This document shows positions 28,221 through 36,275 of a stretch of 56,173 nucleotides of DNA, one piece after another. Below the pieces are notes generated by a model. It made no database searches. It saw only the letters and a list, made by a program, of their open reading frames with translations, and was not told the DNA's origin. Every line of letters begins with the position of its first letter. Positions within the stretch are counted from its first letter, which is position 1. The DNA comes from Acetatifactor sp. (GTDB lineage Bacteria; Bacillota; Clostridia; Lachnospirales; Lachnospiraceae). The stretch lies in contig JAFLRM010000021.1 of NCBI GenBank assembly GCA_022511465.1, forward strand, positions 1 to 56,173, read 5' to 3'. The translations under genes were made by a program, and so were the position numbers.

Positions 28221-28721
28221 TTAAGGTAAAAAAGTGACATTCTCTGTGCCACGACCCAAGCCCGCAATACCGGTCCTTGCAAGCTCCAGAATCTCATGCC
28301 CTTCCAAGAGATCAAGAAAAGCGTCGATCTTGTTCTGGTTGCCGGTGAGTTCAATGATCAGGCTGTCCCCCGCCACATCTATGATCTTGGCACGGAAGAT
28401 ATCTGCCACGGCAATGATACTCTGGCGCTCCTCTGCGGAAGCTCTCACCTTGATCATGGCAAGCTCGCGGTACACACTTTCCTCGGGCTTTAACTCTTTG
28501 ACATCTCGCACGTCCACAAGCTTCCCCACCTGCTTCTCGATCTGCTCGAGAGCCTCCTCATCGCCGCTTGTGACGATGGTAATACGGGTGAAGCGGGGAT
28601 CGGCTGTCACGCCGGCAGTAATGCTCTCAATATTATAACCTCTTCTGGAGAACAGGCCGCAGATACGGCTCAGCACGCCGGAGGTGTTGTCAACTAACAA
28701 CTGAAATACTTTCTTCTGCAT
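28221..28721 (-). CDS. ilvN: Acetolactate synthase regulatory subunit IlvN (canonical)
   Basis: ACT-domain regulatory subunit of acetohydroxyacid synthase, 166 residues, full two-domain length. It shows LLVDNTSGVLSRICGLFSRR (the valine-binding ACT front), EQIEKQVGKLVDV and the C-terminal LELARTGIAGLGRG. It is the second of two regulatory-type genes here, 65 nt after the divergent copy at 28787. Together with the catalytic subunit at 29298 it should give valine feedback control. Confidence 0.94.
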   Translation of the reverse strand: MQKKVFQLLVDNTSGVLSRICGLFSRRGYNIESITAGVTADPRFTRITIVTSGDEEALEQIEKQVGKLVDVRDVKELKPEESVYRELAMIKVRASAEERQSIIAVADIFRAKIIDVAGDSLIIELTGNQNKIDAFLDLLEGHEILELARTGIAGLGRGTENVTFLP

Positions 28722-28786
28722 TTTATATCCATGCCTTTCTCAAAAAACTCTACCGCTATCTAATATAGCAATTTCAAGCCTTCTTG

Positions 28787-29284
28787 TCAACCTTCATCGT
28801 TCTCCATGCATTTGGAAAGCGCAAGCGTCCCGGTGCGGGCCACCTCCACAATACTGATGGACTGGAACATGTTGAGTAACAAGCGGATCCTCTCCGGTAT
28901 GTCGCAGATCTGGATCATCATATAATGGATGGACATATCTACGATCTGGGCGTTCATCACCTCACAGATCTCCATGATCTCCCGCCTGTTGTTCTTGTTG
29001 TACTTTACTTTCATGAGCATCAACTCTCTGGTGATACACTGCTGCTCCGCAAAGGTCTTCACTTTGATGACATCCAGCTTTTTGTTCAGCTGCTTCTCAA
29101 TCTGCTCCAACGTGCGCTCATCGCCGCTGGAGACAATAGTCATACAGGAGACTACATTATCGTCCGTCTCCCCCACCGCAAGACTGTCAATATTAAAGCT
29201 TCTCCTGGAAAAGAGGCCGGCCACCTTACACAGCACGCCGGAACGATTCTCCACAAGGACAGAATAAATTCTTCTATTTTTCAT
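28787..29284 (-). CDS. Second, divergent acetolactate synthase regulatory subunit
   Basis: ACT-domain protein of 165 residues from the ATG at 29284, nine nt after GGAG; an ATG three codons upstream has less spacing. The first ACT domain is conserved (LVENRSGVLCKVAGLFSRRS), but the second half differs from canonical IlvN: it has IVDMSIHYMMIQICDIPERI in place of the usual acidic segment with a Gly turn, and ends in SKCMENDEG. It may act as a heteromeric partner or tune the enzyme to another effector. It lies 13 nt after the ilvB stop, ahead of the canonical copy. Confidence 0.88.
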   Translation of the reverse strand: MKNRRIYSVLVENRSGVLCKVAGLFSRRSFNIDSLAVGETDDNVVSCMTIVSSGDERTLEQIEKQLNKKLDVIKVKTFAEQQCITRELMLMKVKYNKNNRREIMEICEVMNAQIVDMSIHYMMIQICDIPERIRLLLNMFQSISIVEVARTGTLALSKCMENDEG

Positions 29285-29297
29285 CGCGCTCATCTCC

Positions 29298-30914
29298 TCA
29301 CCTTACCAGATCCATAGGATCGATCACACACTCCATCAGCACGGAGTTCTCACTTCTTAAAAATTCGTCGATCATCTCTTCCGCCCGCTCCATGTTGTGA
29401 AGGCGCAGGAAAGAAAAGTCATAGGCAGCCGCCAGTTTTTCCAGGTCGGGGCTTCCGGACAGGTCCACCACAGAGTAATGATCCTTGTAGTTATAGTGCT
29501 GGAACTCCCTTACCATACCCAGATAATTGTTTTTCAGGACAATGATCTTGGCCGGGATATTGTGTTGCTTGTGGGTTGCAAGCTCCATCATGGACATCTG
29601 GAAGGAACCGTCGCCACATACGGCCACTACCTGCCTCTCGGGGCAGGCCACCTTGGCACCCATAGCCGCCGGGATGGAGTATCCCATGGTTCCCATGCCG
29701 CCGGAGGTGAAAAATTTCCCTTTCTGCACCACCGCATAACCGCAGGACCAGATCTGGTTCTGTCCCACATCTGCCACATAGACAGCGTCCTCCTCCATCT
29801 TCTCAGAAAGCATGGTGATGAAGGCTGCCGGATCCACATAATCGGGCTTGGGACTCCTGCGAGGCCTCATCTCCTCGCGGTACTTCTCAAGCGTCCCTAT
29901 CCACTCTTCATAGTCACACTCAATCTCTTCTTGGGCAAAATCCCGGAAGATATGCTTGGCATCTCCCACCAGAGGAATGGTAGGACCTGCGTTCTTTCCA
30001 ATCTCTGCCGGGTCTACATCGATATGAACCAGGACTTTTCCCTGAGTGATCAGGTCGGGCTGGCTGACCGCACGATCCGCCACTCTCGCACCCACCATGA
30101 TCAGCAGGTCGGACTCGTTCATGGCACGGTTGGCATAGGGCTTTCCGTTGTTGCCCACCATGCCAAAATACATAGGATGTTTTGTAGGCATGACACCGAT
30201 TCCCATCATGGTGGATACCACGGGGATATGATACTTCTCCGAGAAGGAGCGAAGCTCTCCCTCCGCCTCACTTAAAAGCACACCGCCGCCTGCACAGATA
30301 ATAGGTCTCTTGGCCTTTTTCAGTTCCCCCAGCACCTTCTTGATCTGGACTGCATGTCCTTTCACCGTGGGCTTATAGGTTCGCAGATTGACCTCCTCAG
30401 GGTATTTAAAACGGCTGATAGCCGCATTCTGGATATCGATGGGCACGTCGATCAGGACAGGTCCCTTTCTTCCGGTGTTGGCAATGTGAAATGCCTCCTT
30501 GAACACTCGGGGAATGTCATTCACATCCTTGATCAGATAACTATACTTGACAAAGGACTCCACCGCACCGGTGATGTCGGCCTCCTGAAATACATCACTC
30601 CCGATCAGCTCGCTGTTCACCTGACCGGTGATGACAATCAACGGGATGCTATCTGCAAAGGCTGTAGCCACGCCGGTGATCACGTTGGTTGCACCGGGGC
30701 CGGAAGTCACCGCACAGACACCGGGTCTGCCGGTCATCCTTGCAAGACCGCTGGCGGCATGTGCTGCATTCTGCTCCGTGCGGATCAGGATCGTTCGGAT
30801 ATCGGACTCCAATATACTATTATAGAAGGGACAGATTGCAACGCCCGGATAGCCGAATACAACCTCTACTTTCTCTTCCTCCAGACATTTAATAATGGCA
30901 TCTGCTCCGTTCAT
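29298..30914 (-). CDS. ilvB: Acetolactate synthase catalytic subunit IlvB
   Basis: Thiamine-diphosphate enzyme joining two pyruvates, or pyruvate with 2-oxobutyrate, first step of branched-chain synthesis. 538 residues from the ATG at 30914. The catalytic Glu is in LIRTEQNAAHAASGLARMTG, the thiamine motif in VCGDGSFQMSMMELATHKQ followed by NNYLGMV, and TSGPGATN is present. It is followed closely by both regulatory subunits and preceded by metH by 24 nt. Confidence 0.95.
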   Translation of the reverse strand: MNGADAIIKCLEEEKVEVVFGYPGVAICPFYNSILESDIRTILIRTEQNAAHAASGLARMTGRPGVCAVTSGPGATNVITGVATAFADSIPLIVITGQVNSELIGSDVFQEADITGAVESFVKYSYLIKDVNDIPRVFKEAFHIANTGRKGPVLIDVPIDIQNAAISRFKYPEEVNLRTYKPTVKGHAVQIKKVLGELKKAKRPIICAGGGVLLSEAEGELRSFSEKYHIPVVSTMMGIGVMPTKHPMYFGMVGNNGKPYANRAMNESDLLIMVGARVADRAVSQPDLITQGKVLVHIDVDPAEIGKNAGPTIPLVGDAKHIFRDFAQEEIECDYEEWIGTLEKYREEMRPRRSPKPDYVDPAAFITMLSEKMEEDAVYVADVGQNQIWSCGYAVVQKGKFFTSGGMGTMGYSIPAAMGAKVACPERQVVAVCGDGSFQMSMMELATHKQHNIPAKIIVLKNNYLGMVREFQHYNYKDHYSVVDLSGSPDLEKLAAAYDFSFLRLHNMERAEEMIDEFLRSENSVLMECVIDPMDLVR

Positions 30915-30938
30915 AAAAATCACCAAACCTTTCTGATC

Positions 30939-33455
30939 TTATAGTTTATTATTGTTTAGTCTCTGAGCCAGTTTAACTGCATCCGCAGCGTCTTTGGAAT
31001 AACCGTCCGCACCAATCTCGTCCGCATACTCCTGCGTGATCACGGCACCTCCGATCATCACCTTGGCATCCAATTTCTCCGCTTTCACCAAATCAATGAC
31101 CTCCCTCATTCTCTGCATAGTGGTGGTCATCAGAGCCGACAGTGCGATGATCTGCGCATGATTTTCTCTGGCCGCCTCCACAATCCGTTCCTTGGGTATG
31201 TCTTTTCCCAGATCGATGACTCGAAAACCATAATTTTTCAACATCAGCACCACCAGGTTTTTACCGATATCGTGGATGTCTCCCTCCACAGTGGCGATCA
31301 CTACCACCGGCATATCCTCCCCGGTATTTCCCACGAGGAGCAATGGCTCCAGCACCTCAATAGCGTTCTTCATGGCCTCCGCGCTGGCGATCAACTGGGG
31401 CAGAAAATATTTTCCCTTGTCAAAATATTCACCCACCGTGTTGATAGCCGGAAGGAGCACATTATTTAAGAGCACAGCGGGCTCCTCCCCGGCGTCAAGT
31501 GCTTCCTTGGTCAGCGCAGCAATACCGTTTCGATTGCCTTTGAGCACTGCGCTTCTGAGTGCCTCTCCGTGACCGGACAAGCCGGATGCGTCATCTTCCG
31601 GGGACGGAATATTACCCTTTATAACCGTTTTTTTCTCTCCCGTTTTTCGCTCCGGAAAAACCCTCGCAAGCTCGGCCTCTCGTTTCTCCCGATTTTCCTT
31701 CACCCTGCCTGCACACTCTATGTAGCGAAGATCCGCCTCCTCCTTGCAGAGGAGAAGATCCGTGGCCAGCGCACAGCTGACTAACATTTCCTGAGAGGGA
31801 TTGGCGATGGCCATGGTAAGCCCTGCCTGAATGGCTAATGTCAAAAACGCCGTGTTCACATAGCTTCGCTCCGGCATGCCAAAAGAAATATTGGACAGAC
31901 CGCAGATGGTGGCAAAATCCATTTCTCTGCAGTAACGGATGGTCTCCAGCGTGTCCAGCCCCGCGCGCTTGTTGGCCCCCACAGTAGTCACCAGACCGTC
32001 CACAATGATGTCCTCTTTCCTCATTCCAAGTAAGGCCGCTCTCTCATAGATCGTCTGTATGATCTGCTTTTTCTCCTCCAGATTCTCCGGAAGTCCCTTG
32101 TCCGACAAGGGGAGCAGGATAAACATGGCACCGTACTTTGCAGCAATGGGGAGAAGCTTCTCAAACTTCTCCGTCTCCAAGGAGATGGAGTTGATCAAAG
32201 CTCTTCCGGGATAATGTCTGAGGGCGGCCTCCAGTACCTCCACATGACTGGAGTCCAGAGACAGGGGCAGATTCGTCACTCCGCTCACCTCATCGATGGC
32301 CCGCAGCATCAGCTCTTTCTCGTCAACGCCGCTCATACCCATGTTCACATCCAGGATCTGTGCTCCGCAGGCTTCCTGCTCCTCCGCAAATTGGAGCACT
32401 TTCTCCATATTGCCCTCCCGAAGTTCAGCCTGCAACGCTTTTTTGCCAGTGGGATTGATGCGCTCTCCCACAATAAGGAATTTATCATCCAATCCAAAGG
32501 AGACAGTCATACGCTCAGAGGTCAGATACCGGACGTTGTCCGGTCTTCGGGGAACATTCACCGTCCTCGTTTCACCAAAGGAGGTGTGAATCTTCCCGAT
32601 AAACTCCGGTGTTGTACCGCAGCAGCCGCCCAGAATGGAGGCCCCGGCATTTACCAGCACCTGCATCTCCTCCGCAAAGGTTTCTGCATTCATATCATAA
32701 CAGGTCATTCCTTCCTCATTCAGGAAGGGAATGCCCGCGTTTGGCTTTGCAATAATGGGTATCCGCGTCACAGAAGCCATATCCGCTATGATCGCCTTCA
32801 TATACGCCGGGCCCGTGGAACAGTTAGCTCCCACGGCGCAGGCTCCCAGACTCTCCGCCACAATGGCCGCAGTTCCGGCGTCCGTTCCATAGAGGGTCCT
32901 GCCGTCTTTCTCAAAGGTCATAGTCACCATCACCGGCAGATTGCAGACTTCTTTTGCCGCGATCAGCGCAGCCCTGGTCTCCGCCAGACTCATCATGGTC
33001 TCCACCACCAAAAGATCCACGCCCGCTTTCACCATACATTGGATCTGTTCCCGATAGACATCGATCAGATCTTCCAGCTCCATGCTTCCCATAGGCTTAA
33101 GCTGCTCACCGGTCATGGTGAGGTCGCCGGCCACATAGACTTTGCCATGCTGACTGTCCGCTGCGGCTTCCCTTGAGATTGCCACAAGCTCTCCGATCAT
33201 AGCTTCCATCTGACCCTCCAAATGATACTCCGCAAGTTTGATGCGGTTGGCCGTAAAGGTGGGCGCATACAAAATGTTGGTACCGGCAGCCACGTAAGCT
33301 TTCTGCAGCTTCAGCATGATCTCTCTGTTATGACGTATCCAGTCCTCCGGACACACGCCGGAGGGCATTCCCTCTCTCACCAGATTGGATCCGGTAGCCC
33401 CGTCCAGATATAGAATATGTTTTTGGGCAAGCGCCTGAAATTCCTCTCTCGTCAT
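30939..33455 (-). CDS. metH: Cobalamin-dependent methionine synthase, short form
   Basis: Transfers a methyl group from methyl-tetrahydrofolate to homocysteine via cobalamin. 838 residues from ATG at 33455 (GGAG, 7 nt). Domains: homocysteine-binding (about 1-300, Zn ligands in GANCSTG and GGCCGTTPE), pterin-binding (about 315-590, GERINPTGKK), cap (about 640-720), and B12-binding (about 725-838) with EGDIHDIGKNLV, its His binding cobalt. The C-terminal activation domain of the E. coli enzyme is absent, so reactivation must rely on a separate protein; none is in the window. It heads the run metH-ilvB-ilvH-ilvN-ilvC behind one promoter. Confidence 0.94.
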   Translation of the reverse strand: MTREEFQALAQKHILYLDGATGSNLVREGMPSGVCPEDWIRHNREIMLKLQKAYVAAGTNILYAPTFTANRIKLAEYHLEGQMEAMIGELVAISREAAADSQHGKVYVAGDLTMTGEQLKPMGSMELEDLIDVYREQIQCMVKAGVDLLVVETMMSLAETRAALIAAKEVCNLPVMVTMTFEKDGRTLYGTDAGTAAIVAESLGACAVGANCSTGPAYMKAIIADMASVTRIPIIAKPNAGIPFLNEEGMTCYDMNAETFAEEMQVLVNAGASILGGCCGTTPEFIGKIHTSFGETRTVNVPRRPDNVRYLTSERMTVSFGLDDKFLIVGERINPTGKKALQAELREGNMEKVLQFAEEQEACGAQILDVNMGMSGVDEKELMLRAIDEVSGVTNLPLSLDSSHVEVLEAALRHYPGRALINSISLETEKFEKLLPIAAKYGAMFILLPLSDKGLPENLEEKKQIIQTIYERAALLGMRKEDIIVDGLVTTVGANKRAGLDTLETIRYCREMDFATICGLSNISFGMPERSYVNTAFLTLAIQAGLTMAIANPSQEMLVSCALATDLLLCKEEADLRYIECAGRVKENREKREAELARVFPERKTGEKKTVIKGNIPSPEDDASGLSGHGEALRSAVLKGNRNGIAALTKEALDAGEEPAVLLNNVLLPAINTVGEYFDKGKYFLPQLIASAEAMKNAIEVLEPLLLVGNTGEDMPVVVIATVEGDIHDIGKNLVVLMLKNYGFRVIDLGKDIPKERIVEAARENHAQIIALSALMTTTMQRMREVIDLVKAEKLDAKVMIGGAVITQEYADEIGADGYSKDAADAVKLAQRLNNNKL

Positions 33456-33530
33456 GTGTTGTCTCCACGTGGCATTTTTAACCACCAATTAAACAGAATA
33501 ATCTTCTATACGATATCCACAATAAGAATT

Positions 33531-33560
33531 ATTATAGCATAAAGATAAATTACTCGTAAA
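33531..33560 (-). promoter_or_regulatory. Promoter of the metH-ilv run
   Basis: TTTACG (33555-33560), 18 nt, extended -10 TGCTATAAT (TATAAT at 33531-33536). The leader to metH is about 70 nt; no SAM or B12 riboswitch is seen there. Confidence 0.65.
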
Positions 33561-33652
33561 GGGGACGATTTAACTTATTTATAACAACTTATTGCATATT
33601 TTAATAAAATATGATAAATTTTTTATATGTTTCACACATGGAGGAGTCTGTT

Positions 33653-34153
33653 TTGAAGAAGAAATTATCCCTTCTGGCGGGAAGTTTGTCACTCGCTGTC
33701 ATACTTACAGCCTGCGGTAGAGATCCCCAGCTGGAACAATTTAAGACTGATATCGATACTTTTTGCACTAATATCTCCATGCTGGACACCTCGATCAACA
33801 ACGTGGACACCAGCGCAGATGGGGCACTTGATGAGATGCTTGGCTATTTGGAAGATTTAAACACTGAGTTTCAGAAGTTTGCCGACCTTGACTTTCCAGA
33901 GGAATTTGACTATCTGGAGCCTTATGCAGATGAGGCCGGCGCTTACATGGCGGAGGCTGTTTCCAGCTATATGGATGCCTACACCAATGAGACCTACACT
34001 GAGGAAATGTTCACTGCTACTTACCAGTATGCCAGAGAGAATGAGTCCCGCGCTTTTCGCAGAGTTCAGATCATTATTACTCTCCTACACGGCGAGGATC
34101 CGGAAACTCTTGGTCTGGCCACTGTCGCACCGGAGGAAACGACATCGGAATAA
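33653..34153 (+). CDS. Putative lipoprotein, function unknown
   Basis: 166 residues from TTG at 33653, eight nt after GGAGG; the frame opens earlier. The N-terminus is a lipoprotein signal (KKKLSLLAGSL, then LTAC lipobox with Cys about 22), so the protein is anchored outside the membrane. The mature part is acidic, mostly alpha-helical, with many Asp and Glu and no Cys. Likely an all-helical surface protein. No family is recognised. It is a single plus-strand gene with its own terminator, divergent from metH. Confidence 0.8.
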   Translation: MKKKLSLLAGSLSLAVILTACGRDPQLEQFKTDIDTFCTNISMLDTSINNVDTSADGALDEMLGYLEDLNTEFQKFADLDFPEEFDYLEPYADEAGAYMAEAVSSYMDAYTNETYTEEMFTATYQYARENESRAFRRVQIIITLLHGEDPETLGLATVAPEETTSE

Positions 34154-34160
34154 AGCAACA

Positions 34161-34205
34161 AAAAGGTCTGTTCCCACTCCTATTTGACGGGGAACAGACC
34201 ATTTT
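34161..34205 (+). terminator. Terminator of the lipoprotein gene
   Basis: Stem GGTCTGTTCCC/GGGAACAGACC flanked by A residues before and T residues after, seven nt past the stop codon. Confidence 0.9.
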
Positions 34206-34272
34206 TCTGTTCTTTTATTGTGTTTTTTACTTTTTCTGCAAGTTTTCTTGCAAAACATTCAATTCTCGCCTC

Positions 34273-34704
34273 TTATAATGCAATTCCAAAACCAAAAAGT
34301 AAGATATTTTTCACAATCCAATTGATGATAATAACTCCCAGTGCAACCCAGAGATACCAGTTGTGGAATTTCCAGCCCTTAATCCGGCCCACATGGAGTC
34401 TGGCAAGTGTCTGCGTGCCCATGAAACCGGCAAACATTACCGCCGAATAAAGAACCAACGGATGATACCAGAGCGAACGGAATATATGCCCATGTAAAAG
34501 TGCCTCCGCTGCTCTCGTGCCGCCGCATCCCGGACAGTAGATACCCGTCAGCGTAAAGAGTGCGCAGGGCGGGGAATACTTTGGCACGATAAACTGTAGA
34601 TAGATATAACCGGTAATGCCACATATAAATATGGCAACCATACCAGCTTTATAAAGTTGTGTCTCTAAATCTTTTGATTTATGATCCCTCTCAAGTATAT
34701 CCAT
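34273..34704 (-). CDS. DUF2752 membrane protein
   Basis: Integral membrane protein of 143 residues with three or four helices. It holds the family motif YCPGCGGTRA (around residues 55-64) that marks DUF2752, a family with no known biochemical role, often near secretion or envelope genes. Here it follows a DUF4190-like gene and two TM2 proteins on the same strand, forming a set of small membrane proteins. The start at 34704 is the only sensible ATG. Confidence 0.85.
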   Translation of the reverse strand: MDILERDHKSKDLETQLYKAGMVAIFICGITGYIYLQFIVPKYSPPCALFTLTGIYCPGCGGTRAAEALLHGHIFRSLWYHPLVLYSAVMFAGFMGTQTLARLHVGRIKGWKFHNWYLWVALGVIIINWIVKNILLFGFGIAL

Positions 34705-34752
34705 TTACTACCCACCCAATACGCCATAACGAAAATGTTATAAATAAGCAGA

Positions 34753-34783
34753 GAGACACCTCCTGTTTAACAAGAGCTGTCTC
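34753..34783 (-). terminator. Hairpin after the DUF4190-like gene
   Basis: Near-perfect stem GAGACAgCTCtTGT paired with ACAgGAGgTGTCTC, 15 bp with one mismatch. The tract that follows on the minus strand is weakly T-rich; T residues also follow on the plus strand. Confidence 0.6.
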
Positions 34784-34810
34784 CCCAAACTTTTTGATCA
34801 CTAATTCTTT

Positions 34811-35113
34811 TTAGTATGATGCCATATCTGCCAGACCGAGACCTACACCAAGAACCAGTGCAGCAATGATCAGTATTACACAAAGTGCAAGACCAACGAT
34901 GGAGCAGATCATGCCGGCCTTTGCAAGACCAGTCTTACCCTGCTTGTTAGCAAAGACTGCACAAATGATACCGGCAATACCAGCGATGATACCAAGCCAA
35001 GTAAAGCAGCAAGCTCCAATAATGGAAACAATACCAGCTACAAGGCTGACAATTGCAAGTACGTTGGTCTGATTGCTGTTCTGTACTTCAGTGTTAAAAT
35101 TCTGTCCGTCCAT
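34811..35113 (-). CDS. DUF4190-like small membrane protein
   Basis: 100 residues, two long membrane segments (about 20-50 and 65-95) with a short polar N-terminus that begins MDGQNFN. Gly-rich helices (VAGIVSIIGACC, GIIAGIAGII) and a KQGKTGLAKAGM connector are typical of DUF4190. The start follows GGAG. Its first five residues match the neighbouring TM2 protein, hinting at a common signal-like start or duplicated 5' end. Function unknown. Confidence 0.8.
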   Translation of the reverse strand: MDGQNFNTEVQNSNQTNVLAIVSLVAGIVSIIGACCFTWLGIIAGIAGIICAVFANKQGKTGLAKAGMICSIVGLALCVILIIAALVLGVGLGLADMASY

Positions 35114-35163
35114 TTTTTAATCTCCTTTTTCTTAATAAATTTAAAATTTACAGTTACTCTAAA

Positions 35164-35454
35164 TTAGTCTGTCAGCGGATTGCCCTGTGCATCGCAGTCG
35201 ATCTTGCCAGTAAAGATCATCACAGCTTCAACGATCGCCCAGATCCATACGCCGAACACCACAAATACGCCGATAATAATGCAGCTCAGCACGATACCTA
35301 CAATGGTGACTACCAACTGAATAATAGCCTTCGTGGTATAACCAAGGTAAAAGTTGTGAACGCCAAAAGTGCCCAGAAAAATAGCGAGCAAACCTGCAAC
35401 CATCTTGGATTTCGGCTTTGCAACATTTCCATTGTTTAAATTCTGTCCGTCCAT
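35164..35454 (-). CDS. TM2 domain protein, short paralogue
   Basis: 96 residues from ATG at 35454 (AAGGAG just before). Two membrane helices and the TM2 core KSKMVAGLLAIFLGTFGVHN followed by FYLGY. It has a strongly similar neighbour at 35475; the two share about three quarters of the TM2 domain and both end DAQGNPLTD. This copy lacks the zinc-ribbon front. The TM2 family is broad and of unknown role. Likely a tandem duplication. Confidence 0.85.
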   Translation of the reverse strand: MDGQNLNNGNVAKPKSKMVAGLLAIFLGTFGVHNFYLGYTTKAIIQLVVTIVGIVLSCIIIGVFVVFGVWIWAIVEAVMIFTGKIDCDAQGNPLTD

Positions 35455-35474
35455 TTTACTCTCCTTAACGTATT

Positions 35475-35909
35475 TTAGTCTGTAAGAGGATTCCCTTGTG
35501 CATCCTGACTGATACTGCCGGTGAGGATCATAACGCCCTCGATCAGAGCCCATATCCACACACCAAGTACAAGGAATGCACCGACAAAAATGCAACTAAG
35601 CACGATGCCTACGATCGTAAGTACCAGCTGTGTCACAGCCTTTCCGGTGTATCCCAGGTAAAAATTATGTACCCCAAAGCAACCCAGAAAAATGCCTAGC
35701 AGACCGGCAACCATCTTAGACTTTGCATTGGCTGGCAATGAACCGGCAGCGGCAACACCACAGTTTAAGCATACGTTTGCACCCGGCTGCAACGGTTTAC
35801 CACAGTTATGGCAGTAATTGCTTCCCTGTCCTCTGGATACGCCACATTTCACGCACATAATCGCTTCATCCGTCATGTAGGGTTCACCACAATTTTTGCA
35901 GTAATACAC
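35475..35909 (-). CDS. Zinc-ribbon and TM2 domain protein
   Basis: 144 residues, start GTG at 35909 after GGAGG. The N-terminus has two zinc-ribbon pairs (CKNCG with CVKCG; CHNCG with CLNCG), then the TM2 domain (KSKMVAGLLGIFLGCFGVHN). The ribbons should stay cytoplasmic. It is the first of the four small membrane genes (35909 to 34273). The tandem short copy follows by 20 nt. Confidence 0.88.
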   Translation of the reverse strand: MYYCKNCGEPYMTDEAIMCVKCGVSRGQGSNYCHNCGKPLQPGANVCLNCGVAAAGSLPANAKSKMVAGLLGIFLGCFGVHNFYLGYTGKAVTQLVLTIVGIVLSCIFVGAFLVLGVWIWALIEGVMILTGSISQDAQGNPLTD

Positions 35910-36080
35910 TTAGCTCTTCCCTCCTTTGTATGATGTTTGGTAAGAAATTCGTGACTTTATACTAAAAACAATCAAAGAGTATACTACTCTACGAAAGTTC
36001 ATGCCCAAACTCCATACCGATATATAAGGTTACATGAAAAACAATTATTTGTCAAGATATTCTGAAAAAAATATTAAAAT

Positions 36081-36206
36081 TTAATAAACATCAGCCGTTG
36101 GACTATCCTCCAACCGCCGAAACATCCGAGCTAAAACTACTACGGCGGCGATAGCAAACACCACATTCAAAAACGCCGGAGATGCACCAATACTAACAAA
36201 ACAGGC
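36081..36206 (-). pseudogene. Possible remnant of a membrane protein C-terminus
   Basis: In the 365-nt gap 35910-36275 an open minus-strand frame ending in TAA at 36081 encodes a hydrophobic helix (SPAFLNVVFAIAAVVVLARM) and a charged tail (FRRLEDSPTADVY). No start codon or ribosome site is visible and the frame becomes meaningless upstream, so this looks like the end of a lost transporter. Could also be chance. The rest of the gap holds a terminator and no gene. Confidence 0.25.
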
Positions 36207-36243
36207 TGCCGTCCGGCTACAACAGCACCGAATACGGCAGCCT
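36203..36243 (-). terminator. Terminator after the CAP-LysM gene
   Basis: Stem AGGCTGCCGT/ACGGCAGCCT with a 21-nt loop, followed on the minus strand by GTTTTGTT. Located 32 nt after the stop codon at 36276. Confidence 0.8.
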
Positions 36244-36275
36244 ATATTGCTGTGTCCTCTATACTATATCAGACC

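Noticed and set aside
32214..33176. Plus-strand open frame of 320 codons
   Set aside because: Lies opposite metH; basic and Gln/His-rich composition with no family resemblance.
33461..33530. SAM or cobalamin riboswitch before metH
   Set aside because: The leader is short, AT-rich and has no conserved riboswitch core.
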